A stretch of DNA of 64,000 nucleotides from Caballeronia sp. SL2Y3 (lineage in GTDB: Bacteria > Pseudomonadota > Gammaproteobacteria > Burkholderiales > Burkholderiaceae), in NCBI RefSeq assembly GCF_022879575.1, contig NZ_CP084260.1, positions 1,364,001 to 1,428,000 of the forward strand, written 5' to 3'. Positions 34,408 to 43,843 of the stretch are shown here, piece after piece. The stretch's first letter is position 1, and every line of letters begins with the position of its first letter. The position numbers were made by a program, and so were the translations under genes. The notes below the pieces were generated by a model. It ran no database searches. It saw only the letters and a list, made by a program, of their open reading frames with translations, and was not told the DNA's origin.

Positions 34408-34970
34408 AGCGTTCATATATCGCCGCCGCCGTCGGATCGATTCAATCGACGGCAGCGTCGACGCTACGGCGCGGCCGTCGCTCGTCGCAACGCATCAGCG
34501 CGCGAACGGACGCGATCACGTGTCCCTCAGCCGTCACACCGGCCAGGCTTCCGACTCAACCCGTACGCGTCGCGCGGAACAGCGACTGCGTGCTTGACGA
34601 GCGCGATCAGCATCAGTTCATGCCGGCCGGCGCAGGATACGCGCAAGCGCGTGCCGATGCGATCTGTCGACGGACGGCAACCCTTCATTCGCGCCGGTGC
34701 GCGTGCCCACGAAAAGCGCCTGCGGCGGCCAGGACGACATGAGCGCGACCGCTGCGGCAGCGTCGCAGGCTTCCAAGCCGCGCACGACAAGCATCAGCAC
34801 AAGACGACCGCCTGCACTCGATTCTCAATGCGCAATTAATAAGCGGCGTGCTTTGGGTCTGCGATTCGGCAGGACCGCCTTGTCCGATTCGTCGATGCAT
34901 TCATAGCCCTCCGGCGCGGCAATGAGGCACCGCGCCGTTCATCGCTTCAGCGAGGACGAATCTCCCCGCG
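34408..34970. other. 563-base stretch without a convincing gene
   Basis: Short frames occur on both strands (for example 34594-34839 plus and 34618-34800 minus), but none has a good ribosome binding site, a recognisable domain or clean codon bias. A decayed gene is possible. I see no RNA gene or repeat here. Confidence 0.45.
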
Positions 34971-35456
34971 TCAGCGCGCGATCAGCAGCCCGACGATCAG
35001 CCCGCCTATCGCCGCCATCGCGATGGACTTCCACGGGTTGTCGTGAACGAAGTCGTCGGTGCCTTCCGTGACGAGCCGGTAACGTGCCACGGCGACATCC
35101 TGCGCCCCCGAGATGACGCGCTGCGCCCGGCGCCCCGCCGACAGGCGCTCGGGACGCAACGGACTGCCCTGCCCTTGGGCCGAGGCCGACGCAGGCTGAC
35201 CAAGCACGGCGGGGCTATCCCCGCCTTCCAGCACGCTGCCGTGCGCATGATAGGGCGCGGGATAGGGAGCATTGCGCGCGGGCTGTTGCGCGGCGCCGGG
35301 CGCGTGCGCCGCCGTTTTGCTCTCGCCGCTCTGCTCCATGCCCGGCCCGAGTGCGGCGTCCATCGCGCGCTCCACGGCCTTGCGCGACACGGCGGGTTCG
35401 CCGGTCGATGACGCAGCGTTCCCTTTAGCGTTGGCATTGGCGTTGACGTTCTCCAT
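34971..35456 (-). CDS. DUF883 (ElaB/YqjD-like) membrane-anchored protein
   Basis: 161 residues from ATG 35456 with AAAGGAGA upstream. A long disordered region rich in Ala, Gln and Pro leads to a C-terminal block DFVHDNPWKSIAMAAIGGLIVGLLIAR, the hallmark of the ElaB/YqjD family. Those proteins anchor to the inner membrane by this helix and can bind ribosomes in stationary phase. The N-terminal part is longer and more disordered than in E. coli YqjD. Confidence 0.9.
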   Translation of the reverse strand: MENVNANANAKGNAASSTGEPAVSRKAVERAMDAALGPGMEQSGESKTAAHAPGAAQQPARNAPYPAPYHAHGSVLEGGDSPAVLGQPASASAQGQGSPLRPERLSAGRRAQRVISGAQDVAVARYRLVTEGTDDFVHDNPWKSIAMAAIGGLIVGLLIAR

Positions 35457-35784
35457 GGCGCTCTCCTTTCGCGTGGTTGATGGCACTGCGTGATCCGTCC
35501 GTCGTCGTGTCAGCAAGAGTCGCACCGACGGCCGACGCACGCCACTCGTCCGTATGGCATAGGCGAAACGCGCAATGCGCTCATGGCATCGCAATTTCTT
35601 TCACATACCGGTGAGAATTGCTCGTTTGCCGACGCCCAGCCGCGCGCCTACGATGCTCCTCCATCGGACGAAGCCGTCGGCTCATGCATCTTTCGGTTGC
35701 ATCTTTCGTTTCACGCCGCAGCGAAGCATCGCGCGTTTGCGCGCCGCTACGATGGCTTCATCCACTCTTTACGCGAAGCCCGTC
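35457..35784. other. Divergent spacer between the DUF883 and EamA genes
   Basis: About 330 bases. The EamA frame stays open back to 35575, so part could be coding if an earlier start (ATG 35752) is used. No specific operator or hairpin stands out. Confidence 0.4.
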
Positions 35785-36726
35785 ATGAATCCCGTCGACC
35801 TGGCCCAATTGCTCCTCCTCGCCGCGCTATGGGGCGGCTCCTTCCTTTTCATTCGCGTGGGCGTGACCGATCTCGGCGTCGCGCCGCTGATGGCGCTGCG
35901 CGTGGGCATCGGCGCTGCGTTTCTGCTCATCGTGTTGATGCTGCGCGGCTCGCCGCGCGAAGCGTTCGCGACCATACGCGAGCGCGCGTGGCCGCTGCTC
36001 GTGGTCGGCGTCTTCAACTCCGCCGCGCCGTTCTGTCTCTTCGCCTATGCGGAATTGACGTTGACCGCCGGCGTCACCTCCGTGATCAATGCGACGACGC
36101 CGCTGTGGGGCGCGCTCGTCGCCTACCTGTGGCTCGGCGATCGGTTGAGCCGCCTGCGTGTGGCCGGACTGGCCATCGGTTTCGCGGGCGTGATGGCGCT
36201 CGTGTGGGATCAGATGTTCGTCCACGACTCGACGACGCCCCCGGTCGCGCCGATGACCACGGCGCTCGCGGCCCTCGCCGCGCTGGCCGCGACGCTCTGC
36301 TATGGCATCGCCGCCAGTTACACGAAGCGGTATCTGACAGGCGTCGATTCGCTGACCGTGGCGGCCGGCACGATGAGCGCAGCGACGCTCGTGCTGCTTC
36401 CGTTCGCGCTCGTCGCGTGGCCCGCGGGCACGGTGTCGCCGAGCGCGTGGGGCGCGGTGCTCGGCCTCGGCATCGCGTGCACGGGCGTGGCTTACATGGT
36501 CTTCTTCCATCTGATCGCGGTCGCCGGCCCGGCGCGGGCGATCACCGTCACGTTCGTGATTCCGATCTTCGGGATTCTGTGGGGCGCGGTCTTTCTGGCC
36601 GAGCGCGTGTCGGCGGGCATGGCCGCGGCTTGCGCCGTCGTGCTGGCGGGCACCGCGCTCGCGACGGGCGTCGTCAAGCGCGTGCCGCTCGTGCGCGAAC
36701 GCCGCGCCGCATGCGCGAAACAGTGA
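35785..36726 (+). CDS. EamA/DMT-family transporter
   Basis: 313 residues from ATG 35785 (an ATG at 35752 in frame would add eleven). Ten predicted helices in two EamA repeats: LLLLAALWGGSFLFIRV at the start, NATTPLWGALVAYLWLGDRL in the first half, and FVIPIFGILWGAVFLAERV in the second. Inner-membrane exporter of metabolites or drugs, substrate unknown. Convergent with the cupin gene. Confidence 0.93.
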   Translation: MNPVDLAQLLLLAALWGGSFLFIRVGVTDLGVAPLMALRVGIGAAFLLIVLMLRGSPREAFATIRERAWPLLVVGVFNSAAPFCLFAYAELTLTAGVTSVINATTPLWGALVAYLWLGDRLSRLRVAGLAIGFAGVMALVWDQMFVHDSTTPPVAPMTTALAALAALAATLCYGIAASYTKRYLTGVDSLTVAAGTMSAATLVLLPFALVAWPAGTVSPSAWGAVLGLGIACTGVAYMVFFHLIAVAGPARAITVTFVIPIFGILWGAVFLAERVSAGMAAACAVVLAGTALATGVVKRVPLVRERRAACAKQ

Positions 36727-36747
36727 ACGGCGCGCGCCGTGCGCCGC

Positions 36748-37281
36748 CTATCGCCACAAGCGCGTGAGCGGTCCTTCTTCTCCGCCGACAGGATCGCTCT
36801 TCGGAAACGGCAAGGCATCCATCGCGCGCCGCTCGTCGTCGGAAAGCGCCTCGCGGCGAATGTCCCACTGCTGGTCCGGCGGATACGCGCCGATCACCTG
36901 AAAGCGGCGTCCGCTCGTCAGCAGACAATGGCCGGTGCCGGCGGGCAGGATCAGGGCATCGCCCGCGCGCAGGGCGATCACGCGCCCTTTCGGTCCGCCG
37001 ATGATCAGTTCGGCTTCGCCTGAGGCCACGCCCAGCGCCTCGTGCGCCGTCGAATGGAAATGGTGATAGTCGAAAACGCTGTCGCGCCATTGCGGCGGCC
37101 AGCCGTTCCGCGCGAAAAGCGCTTCGAAGCGGCTGCCGCAATCGCGGTCCTGAGGATCGATCGCGCCGTGCCAGACGAGTACCGGCAGGCGCGCGTTGTT
37201 CGGCACCCAGCCGTTCGCCGCGAGCATGAACGACTCGCAGCGGGCGTCGGCCGCCTGCTCGGTTTCGGTGTGCTCGGCCAT
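36748..37281 (-). CDS. Cupin-domain protein (YjlB-like)
   Basis: 177 residues from ATG 37281 with ACGGAG upstream. The central cupin reads FDYHHFHSTAHEALGVASGEAELIIGG and later GDALILPAGTGHCLL, giving the His/Glu/His metal-site positions of the double-stranded beta-helix. The overall layout follows YjlB-type proteins, a small family with unknown enzymatic function. Cytoplasmic. Confidence 0.9.
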   Translation of the reverse strand: MAEHTETEQAADARCESFMLAANGWVPNNARLPVLVWHGAIDPQDRDCGSRFEALFARNGWPPQWRDSVFDYHHFHSTAHEALGVASGEAELIIGGPKGRVIALRAGDALILPAGTGHCLLTSGRRFQVIGAYPPDQQWDIRREALSDDERRAMDALPFPKSDPVGGEEGPLTRLWR

Positions 37282-37347
37282 ATGCGTTTCTCCGTGGAAT
37301 CGAGAGCAGCGCAGCAACGGGTGTTCCTGTCGTTATGCCCGGTTTCA

Positions 37348-37583
37348 ACGCGTCGCCGGCTCCCGGAGATCAGCGACCGTGCCAGTGTCCATATCCGCCT
37401 AAGCCAACGCCGACGAATACTCATCGCGTTTGCACGCGTCGCCGGCTCCCGGAGATCAGCGGCCGTGCCAGTGTCCATATCCGCCGAAGCCAACGCCGAC
37501 GAATACTCATCGCGTTTGCACGCGTCGCCGGCTCCCGGAGATCAGCGGCCGTGCCAGTGTCCATATCCGCCGAAGCCAACGCC
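37348..37583. repeat. 86-bp tandem repeat, 2.7 copies, over the 3' end of a lipoprotein gene
   Basis: Copies start at 37348, 37434 and 37520 (period 86). The first two differ at two positions; the third is identical to the second for 64 bases and then runs into the unique part of the minus-strand gene at 37542. Each unit carries the last ~14 codons of that gene, its stop and about 20 bases beyond, so duplication has extended outwards from the gene end without changing the protein. Confidence 0.95.
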
Positions 37584-37784
37584 CACCGATACCGATGGCG
37601 CGTAATACGCCGGCGCATAACCGTAGCCGTACGCGGGCGCATAGCCATAAGCCGGCGCGGGCGCATAAGCATACGGAGGCGCGTAGACGCAGCCGCTCAA
37701 CGTCGCCGCGAGCGCGAGCGTCGCGGATACGATCGCCAGACGCGGGATACGCCGAGCCGGCGTGTTGTTAATGTGCTTTTTCAT
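37542..37784 (-). CDS. Small Tyr/Ala/Pro-rich lipoprotein
   Basis: 80 residues from ATG 37784 (GGGGAG upstream). Signal sequence with a lipobox (ALAATLSGC), followed by repeats of AYGYAPAYGY type and a Gly/His end FGGYGHWHGR. Small surface lipoproteins with this composition are common in Burkholderia and have no known role. The gene's 3' end is embedded in the 86-bp repeat array. It follows another small exported-protein gene on the same strand by 26 bases. Confidence 0.82.
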   Translation of the reverse strand: MKKHINNTPARRIPRLAIVSATLALAATLSGCVYAPPYAYAPAPAYGYAPAYGYGYAPAYYAPSVSVGVGFGGYGHWHGR

Positions 37785-37810
37785 GATGTAGGCTCCCCGA
37801 CGTCCCGGTC

Positions 37811-38167
37811 TTACCAATGGCGATGCCCATAGCCGCCGTGATGCGCGTACCAGTCGCGACGGTCCCAATAGCGGGAGCCGTCCCAGTAACGGTCGCCGTG
37901 CCAGCCGACGACGATAGCCGGCGCGGGCGCGACCATTACAGGCGCGGGCTGATACACGACGGGCGGGGGCGCGGGCTGCTCGACATACACGGGCGGCGGC
38001 GGCGCGTACACGGGTTGCGGCGCGACGTACACCGGCGCGGGCGCACCATAAACCGGCGCGAGCGGCACGCCCAGATTGACCCCGATGCTTACTCCCGCGA
38101 ATGCCGCGTCGCAAACGAGCGCGGCGCATGCGGCGATTCCCAGTCCGATAGTTGTTTTGACCTTCAT
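37811..38167 (-). CDS. Exported Pro/Val-rich protein with YW-rich C-terminus
   Basis: 118 residues with a Sec signal peptide (MKVKTTIGLGIAACAALVCD, cleavage near AAFA) and AGAGGA upstream of ATG 38167. The middle is built of APVYVAP-like repeats and the end is WHGDRYWDGSRYWDRRDWY, similar to the YXWGXW-type short exported proteins of Burkholderiales. Structural or envelope role inferred only from composition. Probably co-transcribed with the lipoprotein gene downstream. Confidence 0.82.
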   Translation of the reverse strand: MKVKTTIGLGIAACAALVCDAAFAGVSIGVNLGVPLAPVYGAPAPVYVAPQPVYAPPPPVYVEQPAPPPVVYQPAPVMVAPAPAIVVGWHGDRYWDGSRYWDRRDWYAHHGGYGHRHW

Positions 38168-38368
38168 GTTGTCCTCTGCCTGACGGCCGCAGCACGGCCA
38201 TGACCGCATGTTAGGCGGGCGCGTCGGCGCTTGCGTTACAACGCCTGTAACAGATGTGAACGTTGAAACGAACGGTCGGTCTGCGCATCGGTGATGTCGC
38301 CGCCAGCGGTTGCGCGCCCGGGCGCCCGGTGGGATAGTGCGGGCTTCGTCAAAAAAGGCTGCGAGCGA

Positions 38369-39286
38369 ATGGACCTGTTGCGGAGCATGCGGATTTTTGC
38401 GCGCGTGGCGGAAGCGTCGAGCTTCACGGCGGCGGCGCAACAGTTGGACATTACGACGGCGCAAGCATCGCGGGCCATCACCGATCTGGAGACGCACTTG
38501 CGCACGCGGCTATTGAATCGCACGACGCGGCGCGTCGCGCTGACGGATGCCGGCAACCGCTATCTCGCGCGATGCAAGGAAGTAATCGAGCTAGTCGATC
38601 TGTCTGAAGCCGAAGCCGGCGACGCCCGCGTGCTGCCGAGCGGCCTGCTGCGCATGCATGCGCCGATCACGTTCGGGCATCACTACGTGGTGCCCGCGCT
38701 CACGCGCTATCTCGAAGCGCATCCACAGGTTCGCGTGGAGCTGACGCTGTCGCAGAACGTGCCCGACATGCTCGACGAAGGCTACGACGTCTTCGTGCAG
38801 GTGACGACATCGGCGCTGCCGGACTCGGCGCTTGTCTCGACGCGCATCTGCTCGATGCCGAGCGTGCTGTGCGCGTCGCCGCGCTATCTGGAGCGGGCGG
38901 GCGTGCCGCGCGATATCGACGATCTGTCGAAGCATGCTTGCCTGCAGCTCGTCACCACGTTTTTTCCGGTCGATCGCTGGGCGTTCGAGGGCCCGCGTGG
39001 ACGCGCCGAGGTGGATCTACCGCCGGGGCGCCTGCGGGTGAACTCGGCGGATGCGCTCGCCTTCGCGGTCGCGGATGGCTTCGGCATTGCGCCGCTGCCT
39101 GCGCTCTCGGCGTTGCCGTCTATCAGAAGCGGCGAACTCGTGCGCGTGCTTCCCGAGTGGGAACTGCAAACCATGACGATCTACGCGATGTATGCGTCGC
39201 GGCAATATCTCGATGCGAAGATCAAGACGTGGGTGGCGTTTCTGAAGGAATTCGTCGAGGGGACGCTGGCGGAGCAGATGGGGTGA
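38369..39286 (+). CDS. LysR-family transcriptional regulator
   Basis: 305 residues from ATG 38369. The N-terminus MDLLRSMRIFARVAEASSFT with the HTH AAAQQLDITTAQASRAITDLE and the sequence RLLNRTTRRVALTDAG belongs to the large DsdC/AaeR-like LysR subgroup. The effector domain follows. Divergent from the two small exported-protein genes with 201 bases between, so it could regulate them, though such regulators often act elsewhere. Confidence 0.94.
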   Translation: MDLLRSMRIFARVAEASSFTAAAQQLDITTAQASRAITDLETHLRTRLLNRTTRRVALTDAGNRYLARCKEVIELVDLSEAEAGDARVLPSGLLRMHAPITFGHHYVVPALTRYLEAHPQVRVELTLSQNVPDMLDEGYDVFVQVTTSALPDSALVSTRICSMPSVLCASPRYLERAGVPRDIDDLSKHACLQLVTTFFPVDRWAFEGPRGRAEVDLPPGRLRVNSADALAFAVADGFGIAPLPALSALPSIRSGELVRVLPEWELQTMTIYAMYASRQYLDAKIKTWVAFLKEFVEGTLAEQMG

Positions 39287-39342
39287 GGGGGCGGGGAGTT
39301 GGGGGTGGTGGGCGGGGCTTGCAGGTCGCGCTGAAATGATCT

Positions 39343-39971
39343 GTGTTTGGCGTTTGGCATTATGCATTCGGCATTCTGCGTGCCTTTGAGGGTTGGCGTT
39401 CGCCGCTCCTCTTCGACGAGTTCAATCTCAAAGGAGACGGCCGGCATTACCCCGCCACCGAGCCGATCGGTTAAGGGTGCGCGAAGCTGGGCGTGTGTGC
39501 GGCGTTTGCTGGTTGCCCTGCACGAGTTTGGCTTCTCGCGTTGGCGTTTGGCGTTTGGCGTTTGGCGTTTGGCGTTTGGCGTTTGGCGTTTGGCGTTTGG
39601 CGTTATGCAGTCTGCATTCCGCATGCCTTTGACTCTTGGCGTTCGCCGCCGCCTGTTCGATCAGTTCACTCCCAAGGGAGACGGCCGGCATTACCGCGGC
39701 ACCGAGCCTATCCGTTAAGGTGCGCGAAGCGGGGCGTAGTGGGCGGCGTTTGCCAGTTGCCTAAACGAGTCTTGGCTTCTAACTTTTGGCGTTTTGCATT
39801 CGGCATTCGGCATTCGGCATTCGGCATTCGGCACTCAGCATTCGGCGTCCCGCGTCCGGCGTCTGCCTTCGATTTTTTCGTTCGCCGCTACCTGCCGCCA
39901 CATGCCTCGACCCACATCGTCCACCCTCTCCGATCCGCTCACTCCCAACGAAGACGGCCGCCATCAACCCA
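39343..39971. repeat. Three 240-243-bp modules with internal 7-mer arrays
   Basis: A core starting GCGTTCGCCG occurs at 39396, 39639 and, as TCGTTCGCCG, at 39879 (periods 243 and 240). Copies one and two are very similar across the core and share GGAGACGGCCGGCATTACC; the third is more diverged and shorter. In front of each core is a heptamer array: a few copies before the first, eight perfect TTTGGCG units at 39547-39602 before the second, and five perfect ATTCGGC units at 39798-39832 (plus two more) before the third. Frames through it are low-complexity and not credible genes; this fills the 712-base gap between the LysR and TehA-like genes. Confidence 0.93.
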
Positions 39972-39998
39972 TCACCGGCGACCGCCTCCCCGCCCACG

Positions 39999-40997
39999 TC
40001 ACGCCTGCGTCGCCTGCACCGGCACTACCGGAACCACCGGCACCAGCCGCCCTTGCAAAGCCGCCCGAACCGTTCCAGCAATCAGCCCCGCGATCACCAC
40101 ATTCGCCGCGATGAACGAACCCACCGCGATCCATTCCACCGGACCCTGCGCGCCGCGCTCGAGCATGCGGATCGCCATCGTCGGCAACGCGGCCACGCCG
40201 AAACTGAACGCCCAGTACGAAGGCGTGAACGCGCGCTGACGGATCCAAGGCACGAGGCGCGTCAAAATCATCGCCTGATAGAGGCCGTAGCCGAGCAACA
40301 TGTACGCGAAGACATCCGGCACGCCGTGCGTGATCGCGAGATACGACACGCCTCCGACCACCGGCGGCGCGAGCTGGATGCCGAGCGTCGGGCGCAGCGC
40401 ATCGGCGAGCGATTCGTGCACGGCGGCGCGATGAAGCAGAATCGATTCGATCGCGAGCCACGAGAACACGCCCGCGCCGAAGAACAACGCGCCGAGTTGC
40501 GTCCAGCCGAAGGCGGCGGCCGCCGTGCCCGCGACGAAGCTCGGCGCGACTGACGGCAGATACATCGCCGGAGTCGTCAGTTCGGGCTTGCGGCCGCCTT
40601 GCCAGAAGCGCCCGTGCAGGAACGCCCCGAGCGCAAGCTGGCTCACGACGCCCACGACGAAGAGCCCGACCGCGAGTTCGCGCGAAACGGCCTGCACTGC
40701 TTGCGCGGCGAGCATCGTCGACACCGGGACCAGCGCCGCAAACGACGACTGCACCGGATGCCGCATCTCCGCGATAGCCTCGTCGCGCTGACTCAGCCAC
40801 TTGCGGCCATAAGCGACGAGAAGCGCAATCCATACGACGAGCGCGCCCGCCGTAAGCAAATCCGGCACGCCGTGCGGAACATGCCACACGCGAGCAGCGG
40901 CGCGCCATGCACCGGCCAGCGCGAGCGCGCCCACTGCGATGCCGAAGAACGCCACCGGCATCGGGCCGGGACGAGTAGCCGGTTGAATTTTGTCCAT
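39999..40997 (-). CDS. TDT-family transporter (TehA-like)
   Basis: 332 residues, ATG 40997 with AAGGAGAA upstream. About ten helices, with MPVAFFGIAVGALALAGAW at the start and RMLERGAQGPVEW near the end, as in the tellurite-resistance/dicarboxylate transporter (TDT) family. Members are SLAC1/TehA-type anion channels or exporters (tellurite, malate, sulfite). The C-terminal tail is an odd PVVPVVPV repeat and runs toward the repeat region. Substrate unknown. Confidence 0.88.
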   Translation of the reverse strand: MDKIQPATRPGPMPVAFFGIAVGALALAGAWRAAARVWHVPHGVPDLLTAGALVVWIALLVAYGRKWLSQRDEAIAEMRHPVQSSFAALVPVSTMLAAQAVQAVSRELAVGLFVVGVVSQLALGAFLHGRFWQGGRKPELTTPAMYLPSVAPSFVAGTAAAAFGWTQLGALFFGAGVFSWLAIESILLHRAAVHESLADALRPTLGIQLAPPVVGGVSYLAITHGVPDVFAYMLLGYGLYQAMILTRLVPWIRQRAFTPSYWAFSFGVAALPTMAIRMLERGAQGPVEWIAVGSFIAANVVIAGLIAGTVRAALQGRLVPVVPVVPVQATQA

Positions 40998-41190
40998 TGC
41001 ATTCTCCTTGTCGGATGACGGAAGCGCGCGGTTGCGTGCTTCGTCGTTGGAGAAAGCTTAGTGGCGAGCGCCGGCGGCGCGAATGTCGCAACGTCTCGTT
41101 CGGCTGCTCGATCGTCTCAGACTCGCGATGCTCCGCGGTTCCGAACTGCGCGTAACATCCACCGCATCATTCACGGGAGGAAACGACACG

Positions 41191-41511
41191 ATGGCATATT
41201 GCATCCCACGCACGCTAGTCACCCTGGTTCCGCTCGCGCTTGCCGCCTGCACCGGCCCGGTCGAATTCTCGGCGAACGCGAATCCGCCGCCTGCCAGCGA
41301 ATCCGTCAACGCCGACTTCAGCGGCATGGACCGCGCGATGGACACCTGCAAAGCCTCGTCGCGCAAAGCGGGCCCGGGCCGGTGCGCGCAGGTTCGGGCT
41401 TATGAGGCGTGCATGAAGACGCAGGGTTACATCACCGTGCTAGGTCCGGAGAATCCGCCGAATTGCGGACAACCCGACTGGGAACAGGATGTCCGCCGCT
41501 GGCTAAAGTGA
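41191..41511 (+). CDS. Small lipoprotein
   Basis: 106 residues from ATG 41191 with GGAGG upstream. The signal LVTLVPLALAAC is a lipobox. The mature part has four more cysteines (MDTCKASS, GRCAQ, EACMKT, PNCGQ), suggesting disulfides in the periplasm. No family recognised. Confidence 0.78.
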   Translation: MAYCIPRTLVTLVPLALAACTGPVEFSANANPPPASESVNADFSGMDRAMDTCKASSRKAGPGRCAQVRAYEACMKTQGYITVLGPENPPNCGQPDWEQDVRRWLK

Positions 41512-41851
41512 ATTTGCGTGAAAGCGACGGCAGCGACGACGGCCATATGCCGATGTCCGCGTGGCGAGCTACACGCCCGCCATGCAAATGCCGGGCGGCT
41601 CGATGGGCCGAGGACTCGGGCTCAGCGATGCCCGCCGAGGCGTGCCGCGAGCCTCGCCTTCGGCCGGCGAGCGCGCGAGATGGCCGTGAAAGCGCATCGC
41701 GTGCTGGGACGCCGGCAGCAGACCGTGCGCCTGCGCGGATACGGCAATGGCTTCGCGCACATGGAGATGCATCACGCAAGCGCTCAGCGTCTCGGCGTCT
41801 CGGCGGCTTGCAGCGCGTTGGCCGTGTCGTCGCGTGAACCCGCCGTTCGCA
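41512..41851. other. 340-base spacer before the NCS1 gene
   Basis: Several short frames overlap here on both strands, none with a ribosome binding site or recognisable domain. A piece reading MPGGSMGRGLGLS on the plus strand is the only protein-like fragment and is probably chance. No terminator is clear. Confidence 0.4.
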
Positions 41852-43330
41852 TCAAGTACGCCGAGCAACGCGCATGAACACGATATAAAGCAACGCCCCC
41901 GCCACCGCGCCGATCATCCAGCCGAGATTGTTCGGCGGCAGCACCTTGAGCAGTTGCGTCGACAGTTCCCAGCCGACCGAGATCACGCCGGAAACGATCA
42001 GCGCCGCGAGCCCGACCTTGTTCCAGCCGCCGTCGTAATAGAAGCGCGAGCCGGGCTGCATCGTGTAAAGCTCGGCGGCGTTCACGTGCTGACGCTTCAC
42101 GAGGTAATAGTCGGCGATCATCACGCCATAGAGCGGCGCGAGCACCGCGCCGAACACCGACACGAAGATCGTGATCGCCTTCGGGCTATCGACGAAGATC
42201 CACGGACACACGAGCACGGCGAGCACCGACGCGATCAGTCCGCCCTTCTTGAAGTCCACGTGCTTCGGGAACAGATTGGCGATGTCGTAGGCCGGCGAGA
42301 CGAAGTTCGCGACGATATTGATACCCATCGTGGCGATCACGAACGTAATGCTGCCGACCGCCACCGCGAGCTTGTTGTCGATGCGCGAGACGATCTCGAC
42401 CGGGTCCATGATCATCGCGCCGAATACTTTCTCGCTGCCCGCCGTGACGATCACCGTGATGACGGCGAACGCGATGAAGTTGAACGGCAGGCCGAGAAAA
42501 TTGCCGATCTTCATCTGCCGCTCGCTCTTCGCAAAGCGCGAGAAGTCGCCGAAATTCAGCAGCAGCGCGGCGAAATAGCTCACGACGAGCAGTATGGCGT
42601 TGACCATCGCGTGCAATTGCTCGTCGCCCGGCAGCACCTTTCCCGAGAGCGTGAGATTCAGGCTCCCGAGCCCCGCGCGATACAGAATCCATCCCATCAG
42701 AAAGAACATCACGACGTACACCGCCGGCCCGCAAAAGTCGATGAACTTGCGGATGATCTCCATGCCGCGCTGGAAGATCACGAGTTGCAGCAGCCACATG
42801 AAGAGAAAGCTGACCGAGCCGAGCATGTCGAGCCGCAGAAAGCTCGAATCGCGCAACGCTACGGCCGACGGCACGAAAAGCAGAAGCAGCGTGGCCACTG
42901 CCTTCGACGCGAAATACGTCTGCACGCCATACCAGACAATCCCGACGACGCCGCGAATCAGCGCGGCGAGGTTCGCGCCCATCACGCCCATCGAGACGCG
43001 CGCCATCACGGGGAACGGAATGCCGTGCACGAGGCTCGGCTTGCCGACCCAGTTCATCAGCACATAGACCACCAGGATGCCGATGGTCATCGCAAGCAGG
43101 ACCTGCCAGCCGGAGAGCCCGAGCAGAAAGAGGCTCGCCGCGAACGTGTAGCCGCCGACGCTGTGCACGTCCGACATCCACATCGCGAAGATGCTGTAGC
43201 CGGTCCATGTGCGCCGCGCTCGCGGCACGGGCGCGAGGTCGTGGTTGTAGAGGCGCTCGTCGGCATCGACGACGTCCACATCGGCGCCCGGACCGAGAGC
43301 GGAGCTATTAGCGACGTGCGAAGCTGGCAT
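41852..43330 (-). CDS. NCS1-family nucleobase/cation symporter
   Basis: 492 residues, about twelve helices. The block RTWTGYSIFAMWMSDVHSVGGYTFAASLF in the first helices and GVVGIVWYGVQTYFASKAV are typical of nucleobase:cation symporter-1 (PucI/Mhp1) proteins, as is YGVMIADYYLVKR near the end. Inner-membrane uptake of purines, pyrimidines, allantoin or hydantoins with Na+ or H+; no catabolic genes adjoin to fix the substrate. Confidence 0.93.
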   Translation of the reverse strand: MPASHVANSSALGPGADVDVVDADERLYNHDLAPVPRARRTWTGYSIFAMWMSDVHSVGGYTFAASLFLLGLSGWQVLLAMTIGILVVYVLMNWVGKPSLVHGIPFPVMARVSMGVMGANLAALIRGVVGIVWYGVQTYFASKAVATLLLLFVPSAVALRDSSFLRLDMLGSVSFLFMWLLQLVIFQRGMEIIRKFIDFCGPAVYVVMFFLMGWILYRAGLGSLNLTLSGKVLPGDEQLHAMVNAILLVVSYFAALLLNFGDFSRFAKSERQMKIGNFLGLPFNFIAFAVITVIVTAGSEKVFGAMIMDPVEIVSRIDNKLAVAVGSITFVIATMGINIVANFVSPAYDIANLFPKHVDFKKGGLIASVLAVLVCPWIFVDSPKAITIFVSVFGAVLAPLYGVMIADYYLVKRQHVNAAELYTMQPGSRFYYDGGWNKVGLAALIVSGVISVGWELSTQLLKVLPPNNLGWMIGAVAGALLYIVFMRVARRT

Positions 43331-43527
43331 GATCGTCCCCTCTGTTCAAAGCGTCGAGCCGCATTGAGCAACGTTGGGTCGCGTTGCCTGCAACGCAAAC
43401 GGCCGACAAATGAAACCGCGATGGAGATGCGAATCGCCAGATCCGAGGGAAAGCGCGCGGGCCCGGCCGCGACGGGCGCGCGCCCGCCGTTACAGAGAGA
43501 TTAAAGTAAAACCGCGCGCTTGCCGAT

Positions 43528-43740
43528 ATGCGAGGCATGAGAAAAAAACGCCTTCCCGCCCGCGATGTGAATCTCGCCTTCGCCGCTGCCGCCGAAGCCC
43601 TCGCGCTCATCTGCCGGTTGCGCCGCATCGACGCGGCCGACTTGCCGGCGCAAGACGTCGATGCGCTGCTCGACATCGCGTTCGAAGAAGCCGCGCAGCA
43701 AGCCGCCGCACGCCGCACCAAGGTGCATCGCGCGGGATAG
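43528..43740 (+). CDS. Small hypothetical protein
   Basis: 70 residues (ATG 43528, or 43537). Ala/Leu/Arg-rich helical sequence with good GC at third codon positions. No family recognised and no strong Shine-Dalgarno; it may be a small regulator or simply an unassigned gene. It precedes the BrkB gene by about 100 bases. Confidence 0.5.
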   Translation: MRGMRKKRLPARDVNLAFAAAAEALALICRLRRIDAADLPAQDVDALLDIAFEEAAQQAAARRTKVHRAG

Positions 43741-43843
43741 ACGCAGCTTCGGGCGTGCAAGTTGCTTCGCGGCTTGTCGTCCCGTCGCCCTGAACATGGG
43801 GCTCGCCATCGTGCGAGGGCCGCACACGCGCCGCGGAGGTTCC

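Noticed and set aside
34594..34839. 81-codon frame in the 34.4-35.0 kb gap
   Set aside because: No Shine-Dalgarno, odd composition and competing frames on the other strand.
39547..39602. Possible CRISPR-like array
   Set aside because: Units are 7 bp, contiguous and without spacers; a simple tandem repeat.
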